Positions 15,979 to 24,852 of a stretch of DNA of 64,000 bases are shown one piece after another. Below the pieces are notes generated by a model. That model saw only the letters and a list, made by a program, of their open reading frames with translations, was not told where the DNA came from and did no database searches. The DNA is taken from positions 4,836,001 to 4,900,000 of the forward strand of contig CP136508.1 in NCBI GenBank assembly GCA_008011715.2. Direction: 5' to 3'. This DNA comes from [Empedobacter] haloabium. Lineage in GTDB: Bacteria > Pseudomonadota > Gammaproteobacteria > Burkholderiales > Burkholderiaceae_D. Both the position numbers and the translations under genes were made by a program. How positions within the stretch are numbered: the first letter of the stretch is position 1; each line of letters starts with the position of its first letter.

Positions 15979-16818
15979 TTACGGCGGCCCGTCCAGCCCG
16001 GCAATCTTCTCGCGTGCCGACGCCTGCGACAGTTCGCCGACATGACGCAAGCGCAGCGTGCCAGCCGCGTCGTAGAACAGCGTAGTCGGATAGCCCAGCG
16101 ACCGGGTGGCGGTGCCGGCCTGCCTGGCGGGGTCGACGAAGACGTTCGCAATGTCGAGCTGATGCCCGGACAGGAACTCTCGCACCGCCTGGGCCGACTC
16201 GCCCTGGTTGACGAAGACGAACGTGACTTGGGGATGAGTGCGCTGGGCAGCCATCAGTGCCGGCATCTCGCGCCGGCATGGGCCGCACCAGGTCGCCCAC
16301 AGGTTGATGACGAGCGGGCGGCCCTTGAAGCTGTCCAGCGCGACGGTAGCCCCGTCCAGCCGCTGCACGGCGATGGCCGGGATCGGTTCGCGTGCCGGCG
16401 CCAGCGCCTGGTTGAGCAAGGTCGCGCCAAGCCATACGGCGCCGCCCGCCAAGGTCGCGGCGAGCAGGGATCGCCGCAGGGGCGCGCTGTTGCGTGCCAG
16501 GAGCGCGCCCGTCGCCAGCGCGGCCAGCCAACCTGCCCATGGCACGAATCCGCCATCGCGGATATTCAAGGCCGACCAGGGCGAATCGGCAAAGAGGTCG
16601 TGGTGGCGCAAGACAAAGAACAGCCTGCCGGCGACGAAGCCTACCAAGGTCATGCGCCAAAGCGCCGGGCCGGGATCGATACCGCGACAGCGACGATACC
16701 ACGCGGCGACCGCGTTGGCCGCGCCAAGCCCCAGTAGTGCCAGCAAGGCATGGACGGGCAAAACGACTGGACCCAGACGAAGGATATCCAAGCTGCGCTC
16801 CTTGAACGACAAATGCAC
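15979..16818 (-). CDS. Membrane-anchored TlpA-like thiol-disulfide oxidoreductase with an Lgt-like N-terminal membrane domain
   Basis: The C-terminal half (about residues 145-275) is a TlpA/ResA-type thioredoxin fold with the active site WATWCGPCRREMP. The N-terminal half has several membrane spans and resembles prolipoprotein diacylglyceryl transferase: GRLFFVLRHHDLF and DGGFVPWAGWLAA parallel GRLGELFFYRPDWW and HGGMSFHGGFLG of the true lgt product encoded at 41833. The His of the Lgt HGG motif is replaced, so transferase activity is doubtful. It would present a thioredoxin domain in the periplasm. It begins with GTG at 16818; no strong ribosome site was seen, so the start is less certain. 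Confidence 0.82.
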   Translation of the reverse strand: MHLSFKERSLDILRLGPVVLPVHALLALLGLGAANAVAAWYRRCRGIDPGPALWRMTLVGFVAGRLFFVLRHHDLFADSPWSALNIRDGGFVPWAGWLAALATGALLARNSAPLRRSLLAATLAGGAVWLGATLLNQALAPAREPIPAIAVQRLDGATVALDSFKGRPLVINLWATWCGPCRREMPALMAAQRTHPQVTFVFVNQGESAQAVREFLSGHQLDIANVFVDPARQAGTATRSLGYPTTLFYDAAGTLRLRHVGELSQASAREKIAGLDGPP

Positions 16819-16896
16819 CGATCGTCACACCGTACTATTAAGAAACTGTTAACGCGCAGGCCAGCAGGCACACCGCTTCGAATGGGTACAAAAAAA

Positions 16897-16918
16897 CCCG
16901 GCTTCTCGCGAAGCCGGG
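16897..16918 (-). terminator. Intrinsic terminator of the TonB receptor gene
   Basis: The stem CCCGGCTTC/GAAGCCGGG with a TCGC loop is followed on the minus strand by a run of seven T. It lies just after the receptor stop codon. Confidence 0.9.
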
Positions 16919-16943
16919 GTCCCAGGGCACAACTGAAAGCGAT

Positions 16944-19394
16944 TTAGAACGTGTAGCCGGCGTTGAAGCCGATCGTGCGCGGTGGCAGGTACTGCGCCTG
17001 CCACACGCCTTGCGGGTTCTGCGCGCTCGTCTTGATGTTCTTGTCCGTGGCGTTGCGCACGAACAGGTCGACGTAGTACTTCTTGTCGGCGTCGTAGCGC
17101 AGGCCCAGGTCGATCTTCGAGTACGAGCCCTGGCGGTCCGGCTCGCCCAGGTTGAATACCGACAGCCAGCTGGACGATTCCCAGTGCGCGGACAGGCGCG
17201 GCGTCAGCGTACCGGCCGGCAGCTGGAATACGTGCTGGTACATCAGCTGCGTGCTCCATTTCGGCGAGTGCGGCATCGTGTTGCCCGTCACGTCCAGGCA
17301 GTTGCTGATGCCGGGAATCGAGCAGGCCGGCAGGGTGTAGTCGTTGCTGCCGCCGATCAGCTGGCCCAGCTCCGCATGCGTGTACGAGGCGGTGAACTGC
17401 AGGCGGTCGGACTTGGTCAGCTTGGCGGCGATCTCCGTCTCCAGGCCGTAGACCTTGGCGCCTTCGGCATTGTAGGTCGACAGGCTGTGGCTGCCGTCCG
17501 GATTCGTCACCGGCGCGCTGAATTGGAAGCCCTTGAACTTCTCGTAGTACAGCGCGTTGTTCATGCGGATCATGCCGTTCAGGAACGTGCTCTTGCTGCC
17601 CAGCTCGTAGTTCGTCAGCGTCTCCTGGCCATAGGGGATGCCACCGTCCTGCAAGCCGCCCGACTTGTAGCCGGTCGATACGCTGGCGTACAGCATCGAC
17701 GTCTTCGTGATGTCGTAGCTGACGCGGCCCAACCACGTGGCCTTGCTGCCGCTGAACGAGCCGCTGTTGCGCGAGCTGATCGCGAAGCCCGAACCGGGAT
17801 CGGCCGGGTTCGTGCTCGGGGCGATCGGCAGTTGCGGCACGTCGGCCTTGCTGTCCCAGCCCCAGCCGATGCCGCCGATGTTCTGGCGCTTGTCCTTGGT
17901 GTAGCGGGCGCCGGCGGTCAGGTGCCACTGGTCCGTGACGTTCCAGGTGGTCTGGCCGAACACCGCTTTCGAATCCACCGTCTGCTTCGGCTGGATGAAC
18001 GAACCCTGCCAGTTGACGGTGCCGCTCTGGGTGCCGTTCATGATCGGGATGTCGAAGCGCATCGCATTGTTCTCGCGGCCGTAGTACAGGCCCAGCAGCC
18101 AATCGACCTGTTTCTTGCCGGTCGACTGCAGCTCGACCTCATGGCTGTAGCTCTTGTACTTCGACAGCAGCGTGTTGTTGGCTTGCGACTTGCCGCCCGT
18201 CGTGAAGCTGGTCGGAACGTAGGAGCCGCCGTCCTGGTCGTACGTGGACGAGCCGTGGAACGACGACCAGCCGGCGATGTAGGCCAGCGCCATGTCCGGG
18301 TTGATGGCCCAGTCCACGCGGCTGCGCACCGAATTCGAATCGCGCTTCAGCGACGGTGCCGTATCGATCAGGGCGGACCACAGGTCCTGGCCCGCACGCG
18401 GCGTCTGCATCAGGTTCATGCTGGGCGTGCCGCGGTCCTGGTAACGCTCGTAGGCCAGGTTCCAGTGCAGCGAAGGCATGATCTCCCACAGCAGCGACAG
18501 GCGCAGCGCGGTCTGGTCCTGGGCGTTGTACTTCTTGCCGCCCTGGACGAAGCTGGCGGCGTTCAGCGGCTGGAACGCGATCGGGTTGTTCGGGTGCGCG
18601 GCATTTGCCGCGGCAATCTCCGCCGCGGCGGCGGCCTGCTGCTGCGCCAAGGGGATGTTCGGCAGCGTCTGATAATCGACGTAACCGTCGTGCTGCTCGT
18701 GCACGAACGCGACGCGCATGGCGGCGGTATCGGACAGCGGGATGTTGAACGCGCCACGGCCGCCCACGCGCGCGTAGTCGCCCATGCCCGCCTCCACGTA
18801 GCCGGAACTGCTGCCCAGTGTCGGCTTGGCCGTCTGCATATTGACGGCGCCGACGGTGGAGTTACGGCCCCACAGCGTGCCTTGCGGACCGCGCAGCACC
18901 TCGATGCCTTCCAGGTCGAACAGCAGCGTGGTCGCGCCTTCCGGCCGCGGCGAATAGATGCCGTCCACGAACACGGCCACTTCCGGGTCCGCGTATTCGG
19001 TCTTGGCGCTGTCGTTGCCGATGCCGCGCATCGTCATCGTGATGACGCCGTGGTCGCCCTGGCTGGTGGCCGAGAAGCCCGGCACCAGGTTGACGACGTC
19101 CTGGATCGTCTGCACGTGGTTGTCGTCCAGCGCGGCGGCGCTGATGGCCGTCACCGCGACCGGGGTGCGCTGCAGCGACGTGCTGCGCTTGGTGGCCGTC
19201 ACATACACTTCAGGGATGACGGTGGAGCTGGCTTCTGCGGCTTTTTGCGCCTGTTGCTGCTCTTTCGGTACTTCCGGCGTGGCGTTGACGCCAGCCGTTT
19301 GGCCGTAAGCGCTGTTCAGGCCGGCCAGCAGGGTCAGCACGGCGAGTTGGATCGGCGAGCCCAGCTTGCGGGCCCGTGGGGTTGCGGTGTTCAT
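16944..19394 (-). CDS. TonB-dependent outer-membrane receptor (carbohydrate type)
   Basis: This 816-residue receptor has a signal peptide of about 31 residues, then a TonB-box-like segment, the plug domain (VYVTATKRSTSLQRTPVAVT, with LRGPQGTLWGRNSTVGAVN), and a 22-strand barrel ending in the terminal aromatic FNAGYTF. It takes up a large solute using TonB energy. Three operators of the LacI type lie between its promoter and ribosome site (AAAGGAG), and halogenase and LacI genes follow on the other side. It therefore most likely imports an oligosaccharide or glycoside induced through that regulator. An intrinsic terminator follows the stop. Confidence 0.94.
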   Translation of the reverse strand: MNTATPRARKLGSPIQLAVLTLLAGLNSAYGQTAGVNATPEVPKEQQQAQKAAEASSTVIPEVYVTATKRSTSLQRTPVAVTAISAAALDDNHVQTIQDVVNLVPGFSATSQGDHGVITMTMRGIGNDSAKTEYADPEVAVFVDGIYSPRPEGATTLLFDLEGIEVLRGPQGTLWGRNSTVGAVNMQTAKPTLGSSSGYVEAGMGDYARVGGRGAFNIPLSDTAAMRVAFVHEQHDGYVDYQTLPNIPLAQQQAAAAAEIAAANAAHPNNPIAFQPLNAASFVQGGKKYNAQDQTALRLSLLWEIMPSLHWNLAYERYQDRGTPSMNLMQTPRAGQDLWSALIDTAPSLKRDSNSVRSRVDWAINPDMALAYIAGWSSFHGSSTYDQDGGSYVPTSFTTGGKSQANNTLLSKYKSYSHEVELQSTGKKQVDWLLGLYYGRENNAMRFDIPIMNGTQSGTVNWQGSFIQPKQTVDSKAVFGQTTWNVTDQWHLTAGARYTKDKRQNIGGIGWGWDSKADVPQLPIAPSTNPADPGSGFAISSRNSGSFSGSKATWLGRVSYDITKTSMLYASVSTGYKSGGLQDGGIPYGQETLTNYELGSKSTFLNGMIRMNNALYYEKFKGFQFSAPVTNPDGSHSLSTYNAEGAKVYGLETEIAAKLTKSDRLQFTASYTHAELGQLIGGSNDYTLPACSIPGISNCLDVTGNTMPHSPKWSTQLMYQHVFQLPAGTLTPRLSAHWESSSWLSVFNLGEPDRQGSYSKIDLGLRYDADKKYYVDLFVRNATDKNIKTSAQNPQGVWQAQYLPPRTIGFNAGYTF

Positions 19395-19428
19395 CTAGTC
19401 TCCTTTGTTGCTGCGTATTGTTTGCATC

Positions 19429-19484
19429 TGAAAACGTTTTCAAATACAGTGAAAACGTTTTCCGAATTCATGAAACCGTTTTCA
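19429..19484. promoter_or_regulatory. Three phased LacI-type operators at the TonB receptor promoter
   Basis: Sites are TGAAAACGTTTTCA at 19429-19442 (perfect palindrome), GAAAACGTTTTC at 19451-19462 and TGAAACCGTTTTCA at 19471-19484 (one change). Their centres are exactly 21 bases apart, which is two helical turns, so three repressor dimers could line up on one face. On the minus strand the probable promoter is TTGACA (19508-19513) and TACCAT (19484-19489), just upstream. Confidence 0.88.
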
Positions 19485-19570
19485 TGGTAGCCAAGTTAGA
19501 ATGTTGATGTCAATTTAAAAATGTCGCGAAACCACTTTGTTTGCAACACAGGTGTGGGCCGGCGGCAACA

Positions 19571-19698
19571 GCCGAGCTCGTGTCGAAGTTCGGGGTCAGG
19601 CACGCAAGCTGACACGGGCCCGACCGTGAGGCGGCATGCTACAGCCGTGTCCGTGTCCCACCGCGGGGTCAGTCACCGAACCGGGACACGAGCCCGGC
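19571..19698. repeat. Type-2 palindromic elements, a pair
   Basis: Units lie at about 19571-19625 and 19644-19698 between the divergent receptor and halogenase genes. The second reads CCGTGTCCCACC, GGGGTCAGTCACC and GGGACACGAGCCCGGC and ends about 20 bases before the halogenase start. The remaining part of this 325-base gap holds the receptor promoter and its operators. Confidence 0.85.
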
Positions 19699-19719
19699 AA
19701 TAACAACGAAAGGAGACGC

Positions 19720-21294
19720 ATGCAACCCATCCGCAACATCCTCATCGTCGGCGGCGGCACGGCCGGCTGGCTGGCCGCAGGCTTCCTGGCCAGGACGCTG
19801 GGCACCCAAGGTGGCGGCACCGCCATCACGCTGGTCGAGTCGAAGGACATCGGCATCATCGGCGTGGGCGAAGGCACCTTCCCGTCGATCCGCGGCACGC
19901 TGTCGGTGCTGGGCATCGACGAGGGCCGCTTCATCCGCGAGTGCAGCGCCACGTTCAAGCAGGGCGTGCGCTTCAACCACTGGGTGCGCGCGCCCGGCGC
20001 GCGCGGCCCGGACCACTACTTCCATCCGTTCAGCCAGCCCAGTCAGCGCCCCGGCGGGCCCGAGCTGCTGCCCTACTGGCTCCAAGGCGCGGCCGGCGCG
20101 GACGTGCCGTTCGCCGCCGCCGTGACGATGCAAAAGCACGTGGCGGACATGAGCCACGCTCCGAAGCGCAGCGGCGACGCGGACTTCGTGGGTCCACTGA
20201 ATTACGCCTATCACTTCGACGCCGGCGCGTTCGCCACGCTGCTGGCCAGCCATGCGCAGAGCCTGGGCGTGCGCCGCGTCGAGGCCACCGTCGACCAGGT
20301 CAAACTGGACGACACGGGCGCCATCGCCGCCGTCGTGACACGCGAGGCGGGCGAGCTGGCGGCGGACTTGTACGTGGATTGCACCGGTTTCCGGGCACGC
20401 CTGATCGGCGAGGCGCTGGGCTCCCCTTTCAGGAACATCAACGACACGCTGTTCGTCGACCGGGCGCTGGCGATGCAGGTGCCGTACGAGCGCCCGGATT
20501 CTCCGATCCCGTCGTACACGATCTCCACCGCCCACGAAGCGGGATGGACGTGGGACATCGGCCTGCACGAACGGCGCGGGATCGGCTACGTCTACTCCAG
20601 CCGCCATACCAGCGACGACCGCGCCGACCAGCTGCTGCGCCAGTACATCGGCCCCGCCAGCGACGGCCGCGAGCCGCGCCTGTTGAAGCTCAACGTGGGT
20701 TACCGCGAGACACAGTGGGTCAAGAACTGCGTGGCCATCGGCCTCTCCGGCGGCTTCCTGGAGCCGCTGGAGTCCTCCGGCATCGGCCTGATCGAGGCGG
20801 CGACCTACCTGGTCAGCTACCTGTTCCCGTACGACGGCAACCTGGCCCCGGCCGCGAAGCTGTTCAATGCGCAGATGAAGGCGCGCTATGAGCGCATCGT
20901 CGATTTCGTCAAGTTGCACTACTGCCTGACGCAGCGCACCGACAACGCCTTCTGGATCGAGAACGCGCATGCGTCGACGATTCCCGAGTCGCTGCGCGAG
21001 CAGCTGGCGATGTGGCGTGCCCGTCCGCCGCACCGGCTGGACTTCGTCACCGACATCGAGATGTACCCACCCTCGAGCTGGCAGTACGTGCTGTACGGGA
21101 TGGAGTTCCCGACCCGCCAGATGGCGCATCCGGCCGCGCTGCCGGACATGACGGCTGCCCGGCGCGAGTTCCAGACCATCGCGCAGCTGTCGCACCACGC
21201 GCTGGCCGACCTGCCCACGCACCGGGCCCTGGTGGAGCACTACCGGCGGGGCGGCACCATGGCGGCCGCGCCGGCGCGGCGCCTGTACGTCTGA
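19720..21294 (+). CDS. Flavin-dependent tryptophan-halogenase-family protein
   Basis: This 524-residue protein is full length for the family. GGGTAGW (residues 11-17) is the FAD-binding loop, Lys80 in FKQGVRF aligns with the essential halogenase lysine, WTWDIG (276-281) is the WxWxI motif with Gly in the last position where Pro is usual, and GFLEPLESSGI (345-355) holds the conserved Glu region. AAAGGAG precedes the ATG. Known members chlorinate or brominate indole compounds using FADH2 and a halide. Its place beside a TonB receptor and LacI regulator suggests a substrate that enters through this locus, or a role in the sugar response, rather than antibiotic synthesis. No flavin reductase gene is adjacent. 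Confidence 0.9.
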   Translation: MQPIRNILIVGGGTAGWLAAGFLARTLGTQGGGTAITLVESKDIGIIGVGEGTFPSIRGTLSVLGIDEGRFIRECSATFKQGVRFNHWVRAPGARGPDHYFHPFSQPSQRPGGPELLPYWLQGAAGADVPFAAAVTMQKHVADMSHAPKRSGDADFVGPLNYAYHFDAGAFATLLASHAQSLGVRRVEATVDQVKLDDTGAIAAVVTREAGELAADLYVDCTGFRARLIGEALGSPFRNINDTLFVDRALAMQVPYERPDSPIPSYTISTAHEAGWTWDIGLHERRGIGYVYSSRHTSDDRADQLLRQYIGPASDGREPRLLKLNVGYRETQWVKNCVAIGLSGGFLEPLESSGIGLIEAATYLVSYLFPYDGNLAPAAKLFNAQMKARYERIVDFVKLHYCLTQRTDNAFWIENAHASTIPESLREQLAMWRARPPHRLDFVTDIEMYPPSSWQYVLYGMEFPTRQMAHPAALPDMTAARREFQTIAQLSHHALADLPTHRALVEHYRRGGTMAAAPARRLYV

Positions 21295-21356
21295 GGGTGG
21301 CGAAGCGCGCATATGCTAACCTTCGCCGGACAATATTCCAGACTACGTAGACGAAC

Positions 21357-22409
21357 TTGAGCTCAGACGACCACACCAACCCGACCACGCTGCTCGACGT
21401 CGCCCGCGCCGCGGGCGTCTCGGCCAGCACCGTGTCGCGCATCCTGAACGGGACCGCCCGCGTGGCGGACGACAAACGCAAGGCCGTGCTGGCGGCCATC
21501 GAGCAGATGAACTTCGCGCCGAACCAGATGGCGCGCAGCCTGAAGAAAGGCAGCACGATGACGATCGGGATCGTCGTGCAGGACATCAGCTCGCCGTTCT
21601 TCGACGAGACCCTGCGCGGCGTGGACGATGCCCTGAAGGGCACCGGCTACACCAGCGTCATCGTCAGCGGCCACTGGAACGCGGACGAGGAATCGGACCG
21701 CATCCGCCTGCTGCTGGCGCGCAAGGTGGACGGCATCATCCTGCTGACGGGCCGCATCTCCGACGAGACGGTACTGCAATTCTCCAATCACCGCCCCATC
21801 GTCGCCACGGGCCGGGCGCTGCGCACCGCGAACGCCATCGGCTTCAAGGTGGACAACGAACACGGCGCCTGGCTGGCCACGCGCCACCTGCTGGACCTGG
21901 GCCACCGCCGCATCGTCTTCATCACCGGCCCGGCCAGCAGCAGCGACGCCAACGAGCGCCTGGCCGGCTACCGCCGCGCGATGGCCGAAGCCGACGTGGC
22001 CGTCGATCCGCAACTGGTGGTGGAAGGCGATTTCCACGAACCGAGCGGGCTGGCCGCCATCAACCGCCTGCTGGAACGCGACGTGCCGTTCACGGCGGTG
22101 TTCGCGGCCAACGACCTGTCGGCCTACGGCGCCCGGCTGGCACTGTACCGCAAGGGCATCCGCGTGCCGGAAGATGTGTCGCTGGTCGGCTTCGACGATT
22201 TGCCGGGATCGTCTTACACGGCGCCGCCGATGACGACCGTGCGCCAGCCGCTGTACGACCTGGGCAAGGCCGCCACCAACGCGCTGCTGTCGCTGATGGG
22301 GCGCGAGGCGTTCGACGAAGGCGTGGCACCGGTGGAGCTGATCGTGCGGGAGACCACCTTGCCGGTGGCACGCCAGGATAAGAGGGGGCACGCGGGCGCA
22401 GGGCCCTGA
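21357..22409 (+). CDS. LacI-family transcriptional regulator of the sugar/halogenase locus
   Basis: The N-terminal helix-turn-helix and hinge (LLDVARAAGVSASTVSRILN, through ARSLKKG at about residue 65) precede a periplasmic-binding-like sugar domain ending near residue 335. The protein begins with TTG at 21357, which is needed to keep the whole DNA-binding helix; no good ribosome site was seen. LacI proteins with this recognition helix commonly bind TGAAAACGTTTTCA-like palindromes, exactly the sites found upstream of the receptor and GH1 genes. It is probably a repressor released by the imported sugar. No copy of the site lies in front of its own gene. Confidence 0.9.
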   Translation: MSSDDHTNPTTLLDVARAAGVSASTVSRILNGTARVADDKRKAVLAAIEQMNFAPNQMARSLKKGSTMTIGIVVQDISSPFFDETLRGVDDALKGTGYTSVIVSGHWNADEESDRIRLLLARKVDGIILLTGRISDETVLQFSNHRPIVATGRALRTANAIGFKVDNEHGAWLATRHLLDLGHRRIVFITGPASSSDANERLAGYRRAMAEADVAVDPQLVVEGDFHEPSGLAAINRLLERDVPFTAVFAANDLSAYGARLALYRKGIRVPEDVSLVGFDDLPGSSYTAPPMTTVRQPLYDLGKAATNALLSLMGREAFDEGVAPVELIVRETTLPVARQDKRGHAGAGP

Positions 22410-22439
22410 GCATCCAGCTCCAGCGCTGCCATTCCACAG

Positions 22440-22467
22440 TTGACATCCTGGCGATCCCGTCTAGACT
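22440..22467 (+). promoter_or_regulatory. Promoter of the PEP-CTERM gene
   Basis: TTGACA at 22440-22445 and TAGACT at 22462-22467 are separated by 16 bases, about 33 bases before the ATG. Confidence 0.6.
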
Positions 22468-22499
22468 AAACCAGCACAACGACTTGCTGGAGAGCGACC

Positions 22500-23228
22500 A
22501 TGGCAACCAGGATATTTGGCCCCCTGATTTTCGCGCTGGCCCTCAGCCCGGGCCTCGCGCTGGCGATGACGCCCACTATTACTACCCCCTCCTTCACACT
22601 GCGGGGTACCCCCATGTGGGACGATGGCGATGGATACGCCACCCTGCTGTCCTATGCCGACAACGTTGCGTCAATCGCTCTGATCGATATCCAGGCTGCC
22701 GTCAGCCTCGGCATGGCCGATTCGACCGGCATGCTGGAAGGGGGTCGGTGGGTTACGTACACCACGACCTATGGCCTGGATGTGGCCCCTGGTTACCGCG
22801 TGACGTCGATATCGATAACGGGTATTGCTGAAGGCTATTTCAACCAGCCGCCCGGGGGCTACGTGGATCAGGCGCAGTACACCTACCTCAGCGGTTATCG
22901 GGGGTTCGAGCCGTTATATGGTGGCGCGTCGCATTTGGGTATGTTCAATGGCGAGCGGGAGATCTCGATCTATGCCGGTGGACTTGCCTTGACCGGTTTC
23001 TCCACCATGCATTTCAATGCGCAGGCGGGCAACCAGGTGATCAGCGCCGTCGTTCCCGATCCCGAAGGTGGCCCGCCCAGTTACGCCGGTGCACAGGCCA
23101 GCATGCTCGTTCGCGACCTGACTCTTCGGATAGAAGTGCAGCCTGTACCGGAACCCTCCACCTGGCTGATGTTCTCCGGTGGGGTCGCCGCCCTGGCGCT
23201 GGCGCGAACGCTCAAGAAGCGGCGATAG
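22500..23228 (+). CDS. PEP-CTERM sorting-domain protein
   Basis: This 242-residue secreted protein has a signal peptide (residues 1 to about 22) and a C-terminal sorting signal VPEPSTWLMFSGGVAALAL followed by RTLKKRR. That is the Pro-Glu-Pro motif, membrane helix and basic tail recognised by exosortase, usually in bacteria with EPS-linked surface export. The middle is low in charge and rich in Gly, Tyr and Thr, with no recognised domain. GGAGAG precedes the ATG and a separate promoter is visible, so it is likely a monocistronic gene unrelated to the LacI locus before it. No exosortase gene is in the window. Confidence 0.88.
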   Translation: MATRIFGPLIFALALSPGLALAMTPTITTPSFTLRGTPMWDDGDGYATLLSYADNVASIALIDIQAAVSLGMADSTGMLEGGRWVTYTTTYGLDVAPGYRVTSISITGIAEGYFNQPPGGYVDQAQYTYLSGYRGFEPLYGGASHLGMFNGEREISIYAGGLALTGFSTMHFNAQAGNQVISAVVPDPEGGPPSYAGAQASMLVRDLTLRIEVQPVPEPSTWLMFSGGVAALALARTLKKRR

Positions 23229-23483
23229 GCGAGTATGGCCTGCGGCAGCCGTCCTCATTCCGGCCATGGGTATCACGACGACTGGCAGGCACGGACGGGG
23301 TTGACGGGCCAGGAAGACCATATCTGCCGACACAGGGTTTCATGCGAATAGCGCGCAGTAAGCGGAGGGCTCCTCTGGACGTGGGCGGCTGGTGCCCCCC
23401 CAGGCCAAATACAGGGCAACCAGTCCCCATCACGATGATGGGAGGCCTGCCCCAACCCCGTGGGTGGCTGCCGCGGGTCGTTC
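23229..23483. other. Non-coding gap with nothing recognised
   Basis: This 255-base space separates the convergent PEP-CTERM and DUF1272 genes. I see no convincing gene, terminator, repeat element or RNA in it. Short open frames here lack ribosome sites. Confidence 0.5.
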
Positions 23484-23792
23484 TTAGCGCGCAGCCGGGG
23501 CGATATCCTTGATGGGTGCCGCGAACCTGGCATGCGCAGCCGGGTCCAGCGGCCGGTGCTTCGGCTCCGTGCGGGCCGGGTCGTGGCCCAGGTAGTTGTC
23601 GTTCTTCCAGTTGCGTGACGGCCGCACCGGGCGCGGCACGAAACCGCCGCCGCAGTTGGGGCAGACGTTTTGTAGAAAGCCGTCGACGCAATCGGCGCAG
23701 AACGTGCATTCGTACGAGCAGATGCGCGCGTCGGTCGCGGCAGGCGGCAGCGCCTTGTTGCAGTGTTCGCAGGTGGGTCGCAGTTCGAGCAT
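23484..23792 (-). CDS. DUF1272 cysteine-rich protein
   Basis: The product has 102 residues. The N-terminal CEHCNKALPP, CSYECTFCADC and VCPNCGGGFVPRP form the pattern of paired Cys motifs of DUF1272 proteins and probably bind zinc. Members are usually about 60-80 residues; here a polar tail of about 45 residues follows (RNWKNDNYLGHDPARTEPK...). AGGAGAAACC before the ATG supports the start. The gene is divergent from a GlxA-type regulator 79 bases away. Its function is not known. Confidence 0.88.
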   Translation of the reverse strand: MLELRPTCEHCNKALPPAATDARICSYECTFCADCVDGFLQNVCPNCGGGFVPRPVRPSRNWKNDNYLGHDPARTEPKHRPLDPAAHARFAAPIKDIAPAAR

Positions 23793-23871
23793 GGTTTCTC
23801 CTGTCAGATGCGCTCATTCTGGGCCAGCAGCGATTGACAGGAATGACAGCGATGGATGAATATCTGCCACC

Positions 23872-24852
23872 ATGCCCTCCCCCATCGATATCTGGCTGCT
23901 CGTGTTCCCCGGCTTCGTGCTGCTGGACGCCACCGGTCCGCTGCAGGTGTTCGCCAGCGCCAACGACGAGGCGCGCGACGCCGGCCTGCCGCCGCCCTAC
24001 CGCATCCACGTGATCGCCGCTGGCGGCGGCGCCGTCACGTCGTCGGCTGGCGTCGCGCTGGTCGCGGCGCCACTGCCGCGCCGCGGCGTGTCAGGTGGCA
24101 CGCTGATCGTCTCCGGTGCCGGCACCGCCGACCTGCCGTCGGACGCCAGCACCGAAGGACGCGCCCTGCTGCGCTGGGTCGCGCGTGCCGCCGGCCCGGC
24201 CGCGCGCTGCTGTTCCGTGTGCACGGGCGCGTTCGTGCTGGCGCGCGCCGGCCTGCTGGATGGACGCCGCGCCGTCACGCACTGGCAGGACTTGGCGGCA
24301 TTGCGGGCCGAGCATCCAGCCATCGCCGTGCAGGACGACGCGATCCACGTCAAGGACGGCAAGTTCCACACGTCCGCCGGCATCAGCGCCGGCATGGACC
24401 TGGCGTTGGACCTGGTGGAAGAAGACCTCGGCCGTGCCGCCGCGCTGGCCGTGGCCCGGCGCATGGTGCTGTTTCTCAAGCGCCACGGCGGCCAGCGCCA
24501 GTTCAGCACCGAGCTGCTGGCGCAGTCGGAAACGGATGGCGTTGGTACAAAGCTGATCGCATGGCTGCGCCCACGCTTGCAGTTGGCGATCGACGTGGAA
24601 CAGATGGCCGCAGCGTGTGCGCTGTCGATGCGCACCTTACACCGGCGCTTGCGCGAGGAGCTGGACGTGACGCCGGCGCAGTTGCTGGCGCAATTGAGGA
24701 TGGAACTGGCGTGCCAGTTGCTGGAACGGCCGGGGATGACGGTAAAGCAGGCGGCGCGCCGCAGCGGGCATGGTAGCGAGTACAACCTGCGGCGGGCGTT
24801 TGTGTTGAAGCTGGGTGTGCTGCCCAGTGAGTACCAGGCGCGGTTTGGCTGA
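23872..24852 (+). CDS. GlxA-type AraC-family transcriptional regulator
   Basis: This 326-residue protein has an N-terminal DJ-1/PfpI-like domain (residues about 5-185, with [19 protein letters not shown] carrying the nucleophile-elbow Cys position) and a C-terminal AraC double helix-turn-helix (about 225-320, with MAAACALSMRTLHRRLREEL). Proteins of this group act as activators for amine, arginine or detoxification genes, and the DJ-1 domain senses the ligand. It is divergent from the DUF1272 gene, a possible target. A type-1 repeat follows directly after the stop. Confidence 0.9.
   Translation: MPSPIDIWLLVFPGFVLLDATGPLQVFASANDEARDAGLPPPYRIHVIAAGGGAVTSSAGVALVAAPLPRRGVSGGTLIVSGAGTADLPSDASTEGRALLRWVARAAGPAARCCSVCTGAFVLARAGLLDGRRAVTHWQDLAALRAEHPAIAVQDDAIHVKDGKFHTSAGISAGMDLALDLVEEDLGRAAALAVARRMVLFLKRHGGQRQFSTELLAQSETDGVGTKLIAWLRPRLQLAIDVEQMAAACALSMRTLHRRLREELDVTPAQLLAQLRMELACQLLERPGMTVKQAARRSGHGSEYNLRRAFVLKLGVLPSEYQARFG

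Noticed and set aside
17010..19490. Long open frame opposite the TonB receptor
   Set aside because: Shadow of a well-supported receptor gene; no domains and low-complexity Arg/Val/Ala composition.
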